Shown here in pieces: positions 9,331-20,933 of a stretch of 64,000 bases of DNA. The number at the start of each line of letters is the position of its first letter. Positions within the stretch are counted from its first letter, which is position 1. Source of the DNA: Prostheceraeus crozeri (taxonomy: Eukaryota; Platyhelminthes; Polycladida; Euryleptidae); NCBI GenBank assembly GCA_907163375.1, contig CAJQUW010004470.1:310001-374000 (forward strand), written 5' to 3'. Made by a program: the position numbers and the translations under genes. The notes below the pieces were generated by a model, which was given only the letters and a program-made list of their open reading frames with translations, ran no database searches and was not told the DNA's origin.

Positions 9331-11993
9331 TCATGGATTCTGGCACATACGTAAAATGTCATTAGATAAAATGCATGAATAAGGCACGAAGGAGTGCAAA
9401 CGTCTTGACGGAGAAACTACTGGCATGCAAAAATGACCACTTCGAGGCATTCGGTTTGGTAGAAGATCATTCAGGGGATGATTAACATAAGTTTCACACT
9501 TCTTTAGAAAGGATAACACACTGCGCTCGCGAAGATCACTTAAGTTTGGAAAATTACTACAGCAAGAGTTTCTTCCACATATTATGGTATGAGCACGTTT
9601 TTGAAATGCTTCTAGGGATGTTGCAATTTTCACCGGTGGCCAACACATGAGAGGCGCTGCATACATGATTAAAGAAGTGATGAGACTATGATAAACGTCT
9701 ATCAGCTTGACACGTGGGAGCAAGGGTTTTGAAGTACGGACAACGTACAGTCTTTGTGAGGCAGATTTTAGAATTGATCTGAAATGGATTTCCCAGGAGA
9801 GTGTGTGATCCCAATGAACTCCTAAAATCTTCATGCTTTCAACCACAGGAATATCGGAATGATGGGCATGTTGAAAAGAGGAGCGTCCTATGATCATCTG
9901 CTGCGACTTGGAGATGTTGAGGGTCAGTCTGTTGTCATCAATCCAATTTCTGATCCGTATCAAATTGTTTGAATGATTACATTGAGGGAGCGGTTCGATA
10001 AGTGTGATATCGTCCGCATAAAGTATGATATCAGCAGGCTTTAACACATCCAGAGACCCGACAAAACAAGCGAACAAGTACGGGCCCAAAACTGAGCCCT
10101 GAGGCACGCCTGAGGGAATCATAAAGTTCGGACCAAACGAGTCATTAATCTTGATGCGGTGATGACGATCAGTAAGGTAGCTCTTTAGCCAAAGTAGAAA
10201 GCCGACATCGACATTGTTCCGGCGCAGGAGTTCAAATAGTTTGCCATGATGAACTCCTCAAATGCTTTGGACATATCCAGACAGGTAAGTCGGACAGCTT
10301 TGACACTGGAAGAATCAAGAAGGGATGTTATGCTGTCATGAATCTTGACCAGAGCTCCATCGGTTGAGCCATGACTCCTGAAGGCATACTGATGCAGTCC
10401 GAACATTGGCGTGATAGTGGGGAGAACTGAATTCAGGACAATGCGCTCAAGTATCTTGGACACTGTTGGCAACAAGGAGATAGGGCGAAAGTCTTTGACG
10501 GTTGGGGATCTTTTCTTCGGAACAGGTACGATATTTGCTAACTTCCATCTACTTGGCACTGTCCTCTGATCAATTGAGGCTTGAAAGATGTCGTATAATG
10601 GGAAACAAATCATCTCTGAGCTGACCTTCAATAGACGATTAGGAATGGCATCACTACCAGAGGATTTGTCGCATTTTATTCGTGATAATTCGATAATTCG
10701 TGATAACTGAACGTCAAGAACAGTAAATTGTGGACACCATAAGTGTTCATCCTGAACATCACATAGACTCAGCAGGGGTTCAGAGTTGAAGTTTCCACAA
10801 AATTCTGTGTGAATAGCTGTTATCAAGTTCTGTACATTGCCATGCGTTTGAATAAGATTATCAAAATGGCTGCGCTGGGATTTTCCTTTAATTTCGTTGA
10901 CTACCTTCCACACATGACGACTTGACTTTATCTGTCTCTCAGACCACAACTTCTTTGCCTTGATAATTTCCATATTCACTTTCTCTTTTGGGTGATGATA
11001 AAGATTCCATTGTCTATTGCGATAAGCGGACCATCTTTGATTTATCAGACTTTTTAGCAGTGGTGTAACCCATGCCTTATCATTCGCAGACATGGAGACG
11101 TAAGTTGAGGGAATAACTGACATAGCAACATCCATCAAGTCATAGAAAAGGTCACATTTTTCCTCAATGAGCATAACATCATAAATGGCCTCAAAGTTCA
11201 AACATGAAACAGTTCGGAGAAAAGCATGAATGTTGGATTCTTTAAAATCCCATAATTTGACAATACGAGATGGAACACAATATTCAGAAGCACTGTACAG
11301 TAGAATAGTGTTATGATCGGATGAGGCAATAGGAGGTCCAATGCAAGCATCGGAACGATAGTCATCTTGCAAATCTGAACTAATCCAAATATTGTCGAGA
11401 ATGGCACTACCACGAGTGGCGTCAGTCACACGATTCAACAAATCAAAATTCAGTTCCATTTCATCAGTATTAAAATGATTGAAATCGCCACAAAATACAA
11501 TTTTACGATCAGGAAAATGTAATAACTCAATGTCAAGTATGTCACAAAAGAACTTGGAGATGTTATTCAGCTCTGAAATTCGTAATCCAGGTGGAATATA
11601 GGCGCATAAAATGTACAAATTTAATCGAGGCACTCTTAGGGTCAAATATTCAATGTCTACTGGACAGGGATGAGGAGCTGAGACAGAAATGGCACCGAGT
11701 GATTCAAACAACCATGCGCATACGCCTCCACCACATCGATTTATGCGGTCACATCGAAAAAGACTATAACCTTTTAGGGATAACAAATCAGAGTCAATAT
11801 TCGGCTTAAGCCAACTTTCGGTAATGCAAATTATACCTGGATTAACCGTAGCAATGAAAACTGATAAATCATCAAGTTTGGGCAAAACAGATCGCAAATT
11901 AGTCAAGAGAATTGCAGGGTAACTCTTTGAGCGATGAGAGAATGAACCAGTTAAGTCAGAATAAACATTGTATGTATTTGTCGGTAAAATCAA
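9331..11993 (-). pseudogene. LINE ORF2: AP endonuclease plus reverse transcriptase
   Basis: The endonuclease occupies roughly the first 230 residues: TNLRS, catalytic Glu in ITESWL, the loop GGGVCAW, GDFNHF and the terminal SDHN. The reverse transcriptase follows, with DFRPISLLPTVSKILERIV, GLHQYAFRSHGSTDGALV and LDMSKAF, then SGVPQGSVLGPYLF, ILYADDITL (catalytic YADD), LNISKSQQMII and ILGVHWD. The C-terminal domain ends at 9331. One base appears to be missing right after SKAF (near 10255); the downstream part is open in the shifted frame. The frame has no ATG near its 5' end: it is open across the ORF1 stop, whose TGA overlaps a TTG at 11993, so translation may depend on reinitiation or another mechanism. 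Confidence 0.82.
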
Positions 11994-12721
11994 TTTCGAA
12001 AATGGTGCAATTTGCTTCTATCCCACACTTTTCCACGAGAGATCACCACATCTTCTCCCAAATTTTTTCTGAATTTCAATTCGTCACGCAATTCCTTGTC
12101 TTTCTGCTGTTGGTGCTTTGTGCTGTCATGGTTTATGTAAACGGTCTTGTATGTATCGTTGGATCGCAACAATTTTGACTTTCTTAACACTGCTTGTTTT
12201 GCTTGAATACATTTAAAACGAACTCTGAGCAATCTACTTTGCTCCGATTTGAATTTGCCCAACCGCTTGACCTCCTGGAAATCAAAGTCATCGACACCCA
12301 TCGTTCGAAACATTTTCTCGCAATACTCAATGTCCAATTTTGAATTCTCCACAACAGAGCCTTTATTAGACTCGGAAATGCCAGATACAACTATGTTCAA
12401 TCTGCGGTAGTCACGCTGCTCATACTCATCAAAAATGTCATCGGTTTGTTTTTTGCACTTCACTAAATCACTGTCAATTTGAGACACTTGATTTTGTAGC
12501 AATTCGATAGCGCTTTCTTGAGTATTTTGAGCAGTTTTAATTGCCAAAATTGATTCTTCAATCCTGGTAACCCGACCACAAAGAGAATTGATAAGCTGTT
12601 TGAGACTGTCCGTCTCAAGTTTGACGGATTCAATAATTTCAGCTTTCGTTGCATCAAGCAACTCCTTCACACTTTCCAAGCAAAGTGAAGAACTTCTCGT
12701 CGCTCTGCCGACACCAGTCAT
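11990..12721 (-). CDS. LINE ORF1 nucleic-acid-binding protein
   Basis: The 243-residue protein starts at an ATG at 12721. Residues about 15-100 form a heptad-rich coiled coil (LLDATKAEIIESVKLE and onward). The middle segment YRRLNIVVSGISES corresponds to the start of the RRM-like domain of LINE ORF1 proteins, and the basic C-terminal part (ELKFRKNLGEDVVISRGKVW) to the C-terminal domain. Such proteins trimerise and coat the element RNA. No disruption is visible. The stop codon overlaps the ORF2 frame, a compact arrangement. Confidence 0.75.
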   Translation of the reverse strand: MTGVGRATRSSSLCLESVKELLDATKAEIIESVKLETDSLKQLINSLCGRVTRIEESILAIKTAQNTQESAIELLQNQVSQIDSDLVKCKKQTDDIFDEYEQRDYRRLNIVVSGISESNKGSVVENSKLDIEYCEKMFRTMGVDDFDFQEVKRLGKFKSEQSRLLRVRFKCIQAKQAVLRKSKLLRSNDTYKTVYINHDSTKHQQQKDKELRDELKFRKNLGEDVVISRGKVWDRSKLHHFRN

Positions 12722-12839
12722 GTTGAGATTTGAACCCGTGATTTTCCAAAATAAAACGATAGATCACACGCGCAAGCCACTGGACCAGACAATCAACTTA
12801 GATCGGCTGTCATTAGTTCATGCACAGAATCGTAGACGT

Positions 12840-13320
12840 TGATATTGGTCTTGCCTTTCAGTGCTGACGAACTTCAATCTGACAACAGACTGTTGCGACT
12901 GACAAGAAGCGAGAAAGTGAGAGGAGATCACTATAGCACTAATCGGAATGGGAATTCTTCCCTCCAGCGACGAAACGGCGTTGTAGATTCAAAATCCAAT
13001 GACACAGGAAGTTGGGGACCGCGATGACGATGAATATGGTATAAAGAATTCCAAAATATTCCGATGCTAAACCAGTGAACGAAATCATACAGTCAAAGCA
13101 GACCGGAGCGACGTCAAGCACGCTTGCACAGACAGGTTTTGGTGTTAACAAGTTAATTATGATTCAAAGGAAAACTGTTGCTAAGACGAGTACCACTATA
13201 ACATATATTTTCTACTTGCTCTATTTGCCCGAACGCAATCTAATTCTTCGGTCAGCAGCGCAAGAGCATATCTTTACGCAATCGCTTGTCGATCTGCAGA
13301 AAACGGTGCAAAGCTTTGTT
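12840..13320. other. Unassigned sequence upstream of the LINE
   Basis: No recognisable feature. Downstream parts of the mariner-like remnant to the right may begin near 13200 but are too diverged to trace. Confidence 0.25.
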
Positions 13321-13324
13321 TTCC

Positions 13325-13545
13325 AGTTCACCCAGATGCATAGGATGACCCTGATGCACCATTTCTTAAACGTACCCAAAAGAAAAAAGTCACAAGGCAT
13401 TGAATCTGGTGATATCGGAAGTCATTCCAAAGGCTCTCATGACGGTCAATCCAAGATTTCGGAAAATTGGTGTTTAAATAATTTTTACGATGGTCTGTAG
13501 TAGTGCGCTGGCGTACCACCGTATGACGTCATGGCACATTAATAG
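13325..13545 (-). pseudogene. Mariner/IS630-like transposase fragment
   Basis: On the minus strand the pieces YGGTPAHYYRPS, KNYLNTNFPKSWIDR and, in another frame, LPISPDSMPCDFFLLG line up with the second-acid to third-acid stretch of IS630-Tc1-mariner transposases (D-G-A-P-A-H-Y, then N-x-x-F-P-x-x-W-I-G-R and W-P-x-x-S-P-D-L-x-P-x-D-F-F-L-W-G). The final Asp of P-C-D-F-F is kept. At least two phase shifts separate these pieces. No terminal repeats are visible. Confidence 0.6.
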
Positions 13546-14805
13546 AAAATGACAAAGCTGCATGAGAATAGTGTATTATAAATTTGAATGTTAAATGTTT
13601 GGACGAAATGAAGAAGGTTGTCTTTGAAACAGTTAAGTAAAATCATCCATAGGCCTACATGCAGATTATTCGATAATATGCTGTCTTTATATCGAGCTGA
13701 AATCGTCAATCGTTCAATAACTTCATGCTGATTTTGCATTGGGGGCAGAGGGGTTTCTGTAGTACACTCTGTCTAACCTTCGAAAACGGTACTCCTGAAA
13801 ATAGTAGCTGTTCGAGTCATGTATTCTAGTGCACCTTGTTGAAACTGGTGATTGAATAAGCATCAGTAATAATTTTATACATTTACTTGCTAAATGTGAG
13901 GATTCAGAAGCATCTTTATTAGAACAGACCCAACTGCTGCTTGAACGCTTTCAAAGCTTACCGGGTTGTGTGACATTGAATGATCGCAAGTTTCTTACTT
14001 TGAGGGGCCCACGACTACGTAATTTAGGGGGCCCATTCCGATTTGACTTTCCGGTTTTTATTTTTGATAAGAGTAGCAGCCCTGCGTCTAGTTAGCCCAT
14101 AATCATTCTTTTCCCTACCGTGTCGATCAACATTAGATCAGGCCGTCGGTCAGATACACACGAAGAGACTTTCGTTTCTTTGTTTGATCACTCGGCACAA
14201 AGTCTTCCCGCAGCACACCTGGACGGTATCACTGCATCCTAGACTGCTTCCATTATCGATTGCAGGACCAAACCGTGCTGCTGCGTGTATCACCCACTCT
14301 GCAGTGCCACGTGACAACCACTATTTAGTTTCACTATACTGGATAGTTTATCGAATGTGATGAATCTCTTTTATTCCGAAAAATTGCCACGGTTTTTGGT
14401 AACTCAAGTGATAGTTAGAGGTACAGTTCGGTCTAATTTTCAACCTTGTCTCAATGGCTACTTTATTGTATGCTTAGTTAATCTTACTAATGTAGACGCA
14501 GATCTGATGCCTCATTTAATCGCAATCATCAACTTTAGGAGATGTGATGACGTCATATCTGCCATTGATCTGATATGCCAATGTTAGCACCGCTGTTTTT
14601 CTTGTAATTATCACATGCTTCTGAATTCTAATACAGTACTTGCAGTAAGTAACTGTACATTTTAGAATCTGACAGCTAATAAACAGCGAACTTAAGTCTC
14701 ATCACTATCATATGTCGTATTTTGCCTTCCGTAGGAGTGAATGTGCTGCATCGTGATCAACTGCATGTATTTCATTCTCTTATGACTGCATTTATTATGC
14801 ATGTG
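13546..14805. other. Unassigned sequence
   Basis: I see no gene. A stretch with GGGGCCCACGA and GGGGGCCCATTCC near 14005-14040 resembles worn repeat sequence. The rest is featureless AT-rich DNA. Confidence 0.25.
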
Positions 14806-16064
14806 CTGCATCTCACTTTCGCCATATCTCTATTTTGTCAAAAATTTTGGAGAAAATTGTCTGTCAAAAATTTATTTTTCCTGTTATCAAGCACAAGGTG
14901 GACCCTTGTCAATTTGCCTGTATTCCCCGTCCGGGCTCTGGAGTCACTTCGGCTGTTGTTCTAGCATATCACAAATATATTGAATTTTTGGATAAAAAGT
15001 CTGCCGCTGCTAGAATTATGACAACTGATTTTTCTAAGGCTTTTGATAAATTGCTGCACTCTACTATTGTTTCAGCTTGTGTCAAGTTTGATTTGCCGAA
15101 TTTTGTAGTGAGATAGGTGTATAGTTTCTTGTCTTGTCGAAGAGAGCGAGTAAAATTTATCGGTGATGTGACATCTGATTGGAGTTGTGTGCCAAGTGGT
15201 GTCCCTCAAGGAAGTGTAATTGGGCCAGTATTGTTCTGCTTGGCTACTGATTCGTTTTCTGCTGTCTGTTGGAATACCTTCATGGTGCGTTATGCCGATG
15301 ATGTTACCTTCCTTCATTTTATTCGAGACAGCTCTGAAGATAATCTCCAGCAAGAACTTAATAGCATTGATAGATGGTCCTCCGATATTGGCTTGCCTCT
15401 CAATAAAAATAAGTGTTTTGTAATGGACATTGTAACAAAAAAGAATCCGGTTTTGTCTGATGTTTATTTTCCAGATGGTAATGCCCTGTGTCAGGTCTCA
15501 TACATTCGCATTCTGGGAGTTACTTTTTCTAGTGACATGAAGTGGAATTTGTATTTGAATGATTTGGTTATGAAAGCGAGGAAGAGACTTTATGTCATGT
15601 ACAATCTTAAGAGATCGGATTGGATTGCCCTGCTACCCTTATGTACAGATCATATGTCGCTTTTATTCGCTCCATATTTTTATTTTCTTATCCAGTTTAT
15701 TGCAATGCACCGGACTATCTATTTAATAAAATAATGCGCTTGGAGAAGCGAGTGTTTCGGATTATCAATTCGAATGAGTTTCCTTCATTCATAGAAGTTG
15801 CCACAAAGATGTGTTACAAAATGATTTCATCAATTGAGGGATCGTCTTCTCACTCCTTGTCTGTTATGTTCCAACCACATAATTGTCGACTAATTCGTTC
15901 TCAGTGCACTTTGCGTCCACCATTCGCAAAAACTGAACGCTTTCGTTGTTCATTTATAAAATTTTGCATTCTATGATCTTGTACTTTTGTAATGCGTTCA
16001 CCGACTGTAACCATGTGAAGCAATAAAGATATTATTATTATTATTATTATATTATTATCATTCG
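14806..16064 (+). mobile_element. 5'-truncated LINE reverse transcriptase (CR1/Jockey group)
   Basis: Starting within the reverse transcriptase (SILSKILEKIV, then QFACIPRPGSG and TTDFSKAFDKLLHS), the element continues through PSGVPQGSVIGPVLF and MVRYADDVTFLHF (catalytic YADD), LPLNKNKCFVMD and RILGVTFSSDMKWNLYL to a C-terminal domain ending near 15974. There are breaks near 15115 (an in-frame TAG) and near 15640 (phase shift). The 3' end has AATAAA at 16022-16027 and an ATT-repeat tail (about 16033-16064), the expected form for this group. The endonuclease and ORF1 are absent. It is a different family from the minus-strand LINE at 9-12.8 kb. Confidence 0.78.
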
Positions 16065-16524
16065 ATATACATTAAATTCAAGAAGAATTTAGTTATGTTC
16101 GGTCATGCTTTGGACCATTTAGATATTTGTTTTCTTGAATGCTACAGGGTTCCTCCATCAGCCAATCATAGCGAACCTCATGTCTCGTGAGCGCCGTTGT
16201 CTTCATTTACACAGCAAGCGTGAATTGATAGCTGTGAAGTCATCATGCATCTTTGACAGGAATTTTCAGACAAACTAACTATCAGATGAGTGGGAAAGTG
16301 AGAGGAAATCATCGTCGTGGTTTAACACTAATTTTCAGTGATAGAATCGGTTTCTGAAATTGATTGAACTGCACCTTTAACTGACCGTCAGAGTATTTTC
16401 GTGTTTTCCATCTTGCATACAGTTAAGACAATTACCTAACACTTTGAAATGAGAATTCGTAAAGACTGTTGTTATTGTCAGTGTAATGAATTCAGTTGTT
16501 TATCCCTAAATATTTCCATTTTAG
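16065..16524. other. Intronic or upstream sequence of the host gene
   Basis: No repeat or coding signal. The last 20 bases (TATTTCCATTTTAG at 16511-16524) form the polypyrimidine tract and AG of the following exon. Confidence 0.3.
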
Positions 16525-16637
16525 CTCACATGCAATCTGGTGTTAACCAATTGTCCAGCAATGTTGAAAAGGATGCAGGTCAATCCGCTTTCGTTCGTCT
16601 TCATACGGGTCTTACGAGACGCTGTCGTGTTCTCAAG
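16525..16637 (+). CDS. Host gene exon: first part of Tudor-like domain
   Basis: The 113-nt exon is bounded by TTCCATTTTAG and AAG|GTAAGTA, both near-consensus. It is open in one frame from phase 1 to phase 0. The peptide has a polar lead (QSGVNQLSSNVEKDAGQ) and then FVRLHTGLTRRCRVLK, which fits the first strands of a Tudor barrel (compare the G-L-x-x-x-x-x-I/V pattern of Polycomb-like Tudor domains). It joins in phase to 26454-26532. Earlier exons are not identified; they may lie in or upstream of the window. The call rests on splice sites and phase agreement across three exons, not on a database match. Confidence 0.6.
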
Positions 16638-16880
16638 GTAAGTATTCTAGGCACAAATGAGTACAGCATTATTGTTTTCAACTATCAGATCATATAGTCG
16701 GAATTAGGAATTCACCGAATGAATTTTATATTCGACCGGTTACTTCAGCGGTTAAAGTTACCGGTAGCAACCATTAAAATTATAGACCATTTTATTTAAC
16801 TTGACGCGTTTTTTACTTTAATATAAATTTACTGTTGATGTAATGAATGCATGCAATAGCAGAAGGCGGAGGACCATGAT

Positions 16881-17040
16881 TCCGATGATAGCAATAGAAA
16901 AAACCTCTCCCGAGTGAAAATTACTGCCGATGTATGACTGTATAAAATTCAATAAAATATAATTGTGCCGACGTTTCGCGTCCAGACGCTTAGTCGTGGC
17001 AGAACTAGCACAGATAATGAAAGAGTGATTTACAAAACTC
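16881..17040 (-). repeat. Inverted copy of the PLE 3' end
   Basis: This 160-bp segment is the reverse complement of 22904-23062. It includes GCGTCTGGACGC followed by GAAACGTC, a small stem and tetranucleotide that resemble a worn hammerhead core. Its outer edge abuts the short left tail, its inner edge the 5' end of the PLE body. Confidence 0.8.
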
Positions 17041-17141
17041 TATATTTGCGAAATTGGCCATCGATGTAAGAAAGTAGAGCTATCAAAGTTTGATAGACAT
17101 GGAAAAAATGGAGGAATTTTTCAACCGAACCATTTCCATGT

Positions 17142-17436
17142 TTGAGATCTCAATATGTGGTTGACCATCGTCTGAATTTCCCATTTCCATATTCTGATGA
17201 ACACCTGTGCCGTGGGGGAGTGCAAGAGAAGGGTCAGTTGCAACTTTCTCGTGACGCATCTTGTTGTAATCTCTATAGTAATGAGACCGACATTTCTTTA
17301 CCTGATCGTTTGATTGATTTACTCAAGAAAGGTCCCAATTTCCGGGTTCCACCAAACTTAAACTCTGAGTTTATGAATGATGTTGAGCTTGCTCTTGATA
17401 AAATGACTTATAGTCTTCGTTGGAATTATCAATGTA
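17142..17436 (+). pseudogene. PLE polyprotein, N-terminal segment before the insertion
   Basis: LPDRLIDLLKKGPNFRVPPN matches the segment upstream of the reverse transcriptase in Penelope-like elements, where a Leu-Leu-x-x-Gly-x-x-Phe motif is common. The frame runs open to the insertion point at 17436. The sequence after 20933 continues in a compatible phase once one copy of the 5-bp target duplication is discounted. Confidence 0.6.
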
Positions 17437-17879
17437 CAGGGTGTCTACTGAGTGCTCTATGTGCACTATTTGGCGTTATGTGCTCTAGAGCACACTATTT
17501 GTGCTCTAATCAGAGTCAAGTGCTCTATTTCTGACTTTGTTTTGAAAAATACTTTTTTGATTTGTTATTTAATGAAAAACATTGCATGACTTTCTCAGAT
17601 TTTGTTAAAATTGCAAATGATTCATGTAAACGTACTATAATTCGATTGATTCTTGAATATATTCATACCACCGTTATTGGCATATATTTGAATAGATTAT
17701 GAAAATATAACGTAAAAAATATAAATTTTCGAACTGGACTTTAATTTTATTGACTGATACATATCAAATTTTACTCCAAAAAAGGTGATGTTAGTCGTTA
17801 GCATTATTCTTGAAATTCGTCACGTATGACATTTTTGCCTTTATGTACCTTGGTATCAGTCAACTTACCGTATTTCTTT

Positions 17880-17960
17880 GAATATGAGACGCCCTTGAAT
17901 AAGGGACGCCCTCGAATAAGAGACGCATCCGTGAGAGGAAAAAATTTAATAAGAGACGCA
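17880..17960. repeat. Short tandem repeat, 17-bp unit
   Basis: Three adjoining units of the form GAATAAGAGACGCCCTC are followed after a gap by a fourth partial unit (AATAAGAGACGCATG). It lies inside the hAT-like element and upstream of its transposase. Confidence 0.6.
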
Positions 17961-18189
17961 TGTACAAAAAATAGACTGCTATAGACATATTACATGCAGG
18001 CTATTGTAATGTGGTAGCTACATCCGCCTGAGCGATTATTAGGCCTACTTATCTTAGTAAAATAAGTTAGTCTACTAGTAAATACCGGGTATCATGACCA
18101 ATATTGTATAATATATAAGGCTTCTTGTTGTTGTACATGCAGTACATGCATGTTGTACATATGTACATGCAGGCCTACTTAAGGTTACT

Positions 18190-19646
18190 TCATCTACCAT
18201 TTAAGGAGGCATTATACGGTAGCTTCCTTTGCATTTGGAGTCATGTACCGGAGTCATGTAAATTTCTGCGCTTGATGAAAAGTGAAATCAAGATGAAAAA
18301 CATAGACAAACATCTGCTGAACATGGGATCCTGCGGACTTCATGTTGTGCACGGGGCAGTGCAATTCGGATTCGAAAGTAAAGATGCGCCTTCTTGGGAC
18401 CTCTTTGAATTTCTTCGTGGTATTTATTATTTATTTAGTGATTCAACCGCCCGACGTGGAGAATTCAGTGCTGTTACAGGATCGGACGTTTTCCCTTTGA
18501 AATTCTGTTCAACTCGCTGGACAGAAAATGTACCCGTCGCAAGGAGGGCCCTCATGTTGATAGACTACTTACAAAAGTATGTGACCGCGATTAGCAACAA
18601 AGAGACACTATTAGCGGCCTAGAAACAAAATTGAGGACTCCTGCCTCGAAGTCATACCGTAGCGTTGTCAGCGCAATGCAGAACAATACTACGATATTGA
18701 CTGCTCGTCTTCATTTCTTTGTGCATCTTTCAGAGGATGTCAGAGAGTTTTTGACCAAATTTCAATCAAAAATGCCACTTGCACCTCATTTGTTCGGTGA
18801 GGTATCATCATTGTTTCGTGAATTATTATCCAAATTCATCAGAAAAGATACGATCGATGCTGCGGTGAGTGGCTCAGATCTTCTGAGCATCAAGGTCGAA
18901 GATCCGGACAACTGGACCACACTCGATGATCTAGAAATCGGCGAAGGTGCACGGAGATCACTTCAGAGCAAAAAGGTGAAACCCAATGAAGCCATTGCTT
19001 TCCGAAAAGAATGTAGGGCAATTCTGATCCTCACAGTAAAGAAAATATCGGAACGTTCTCCCCTCAAATATCAGTTTACAGAATTCTTGTCAGGATTCAA
19101 TCCTCGATTATTTCATCTGACTGATAGAACACGTCGACTTGCTCGCAGTGCGCTCACCACCTTGAGCGAATGTAATATCATTACGATACTTGATTGTGAC
19201 AGAGTGAATGCTGAATGGCGGAACTTTGTACTGGACGAAAACATTCTCGAAAGATCATCAAAGTATAAACCATTTAAGGATCGTCTCGACGATTTCTACA
19301 CCAACGTCTTGGATGAGGAAACTTATCCAACTTTGTCAACCATCCAACCGTGATTCAGAAGGTTCTCATTCTCTCACACGGGAATGCGGCTGTTGAACGG
19401 GGTTTTAGTGGTAATGCTTTACTTCTGAAAGAGAATCTTCATACTGAATCCCTCGTTTTGTTACGGCATGCCCAAGACGGAATTCGACGAGCTGGTGGAA
19501 CAACGGAGGTAGAATTTAGCGAGAAATTTCTTCTCTCCTGTCGAATGGCAAGTAACCGTCGTCGATTGGCGCTAGAACGAAAGAGAAAAGAACAAACGGA
19601 GAAGAAGAAATTCAATGAAGAACAGCAAAGACAACGAGAAGTCTAG
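18190..19646 (+). pseudogene. hAT-like transposase, N-terminally incomplete
   Basis: Three open stretches in different phases cover one protein. 18190-18619 holds LLNMGSCGLHVVHGAVQ and VTGSDVFPLKFCSTRWTENV, motifs of the hAT-related family with Cys-x-Leu-His-x-x-His and R-W-x-E-N. 18622-19352 holds the helical middle. 19350-19646 holds LSHGNAAVERGFSGN, the hAT dimerisation signature (A-V-E-R-G-F-S), and a long charged helix at the C-terminus. Two phase shifts (near 18620 and 19345) break it. A worn Met-Asp-Gly-Pro-Asn-Val-Asn-like motif may lie near 18240. The expected N-terminal zinc finger and first catalytic Asp are not found between 17530 and 18180. Confidence 0.7.
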
Positions 19647-20933
19647 AGGCGAAAAAGAGAGCTCTTGATGAAGAAAGAGCAATGGTAGTCTCAGAATTAG
19701 ATGCGAAGAGAAAGAAGCTCATGTAAAGTGTATTTGAGAATTCGTGGACCATTACTTTTCTTTCTATCCACCGTCACAACCTTTAAATATTTTCTGAATT
19801 TTTAAAAATAGAACCTTACGACATTCATATATAATTACACATCATTCATTCATGTATAATTCCCCCAACTGAATATTTACATTGTATATACACCTCATAA
19901 CGAGAAATGAGGAGAGCCTGTCTCAGTTAAAAGGGATATGAAATATAACCAGAGTTATTAGTACACTTGTACACTGATGACATAGCCTGTACGCAAATGT
20001 CCTCGTCGTTACTGTCTTAATTAATTTCCCTTTCAATTGGGGCCGGATCTCTCCATTTTTTTATAATAATTAACAATAGCACTGACTTTCATATAATTAT
20101 TTTCTACCAAACCGTAATTAAGGTTTCGCTGCATTATATAGTTTGAACATGATTCCAGCCCTATCACGAAATCATCGAGTGAAAATCGTTAGCCCTGAAT
20201 TATGATATTTAGAACATTAAAAGACTGCAAAGCCGTATTCAGACATCGATCAATTAAAAAATTTAGTTAGGTTAACGTTAATCAGTTTTGAAAAAGTAAT
20301 CATAGGTTTCTCGTTATCGATAGGTGCTTCAAAGCCGGCCGAATTATTCTAAATTAATGTATGTCATGCGTGCACCTTAACACTGCGTCGTGATTTTAAA
20401 GAATATGGTTTCAGTTTTATTTAGAGGTTCCATGTCATTCTCTTCATAATCTCATTGTAGCCCCTTCAATTATATTTGTGATGACTATGAGCTATTCCAG
20501 TTACAATCTTTATGGTTTTGTTGGCTATCATTTTTGTCTTCTAGATTGCTCTCATCATATATGAATTGTCATTGTAATTTGTTTCAAATGGATTGTTTTA
20601 TAGATTTTTATTTCATGTTTCAGCCGTTTTATCAGTTATGGTTTTTGTATTAGCTTTCTAGCAGTGATAATAATCATTTCTTTCCCTAAACAAGATATTT
20701 TTTTTGTGTCCTAATAAACGGGACAAATAAATGTCAAGTAGACCTACCGTAAGGAAGGTAATCATACGCGTAGAATTGCGTTCATCCACACAGCTAGATT
20801 TTGATCGTTCTCGGGCTCTATTGCGTTCAAAAAATGTGCTCTATTTTGCATAAAAATGTGTTCTATTTTGCCCAAAATTGTGCTCTAAAGTGCTCTAACA
20901 CCACCTTGAAATTCCAGTAGAGACCCTGATGTA

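Larger units (their letters stand above)
9193..12830 (-). mobile_element. Nearly full-length two-ORF LINE (CR1/Jockey group)
   Basis: Read on the minus strand the element has ORF1 (12721-11990), ORF2 with AP endonuclease and reverse transcriptase (about 11993-9331), a short 3' region, an AATAAA signal (TTTATT at 9221-9226) and a terminal TTAC-type microsatellite tail (9196-9219). Simple-repeat tails are usual in the CR1/L2/Jockey-like clades. The 5' boundary is not sharp; I place it a little upstream of ORF1. ORF2 contains one phase shift and is otherwise open, so this is among the youngest insertions in the window. Confidence 0.8.
17437..20928 (+). mobile_element. hAT-like element with 5-bp target duplication
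   Basis: The ends are CAGGGTGTCTACTG and, on the minus strand, CAGGGTCTCTACTG (13 of 14 identical). ATGTA flanks both sides (17432-17436, 20929-20933). Just inside each end lie several copies of GTGCTCTA in either orientation (17452-17528 and 20836-20899), a likely set of transposase-binding sites. The transposase remnant at 18190-19646 ends in a hAT-type dimerisation segment. Classical hAT elements make 8-bp duplications. A 5-bp duplication points to the less common hAT5-type group, which I name from memory. Length is 3,492 bp. Confidence 0.8.
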
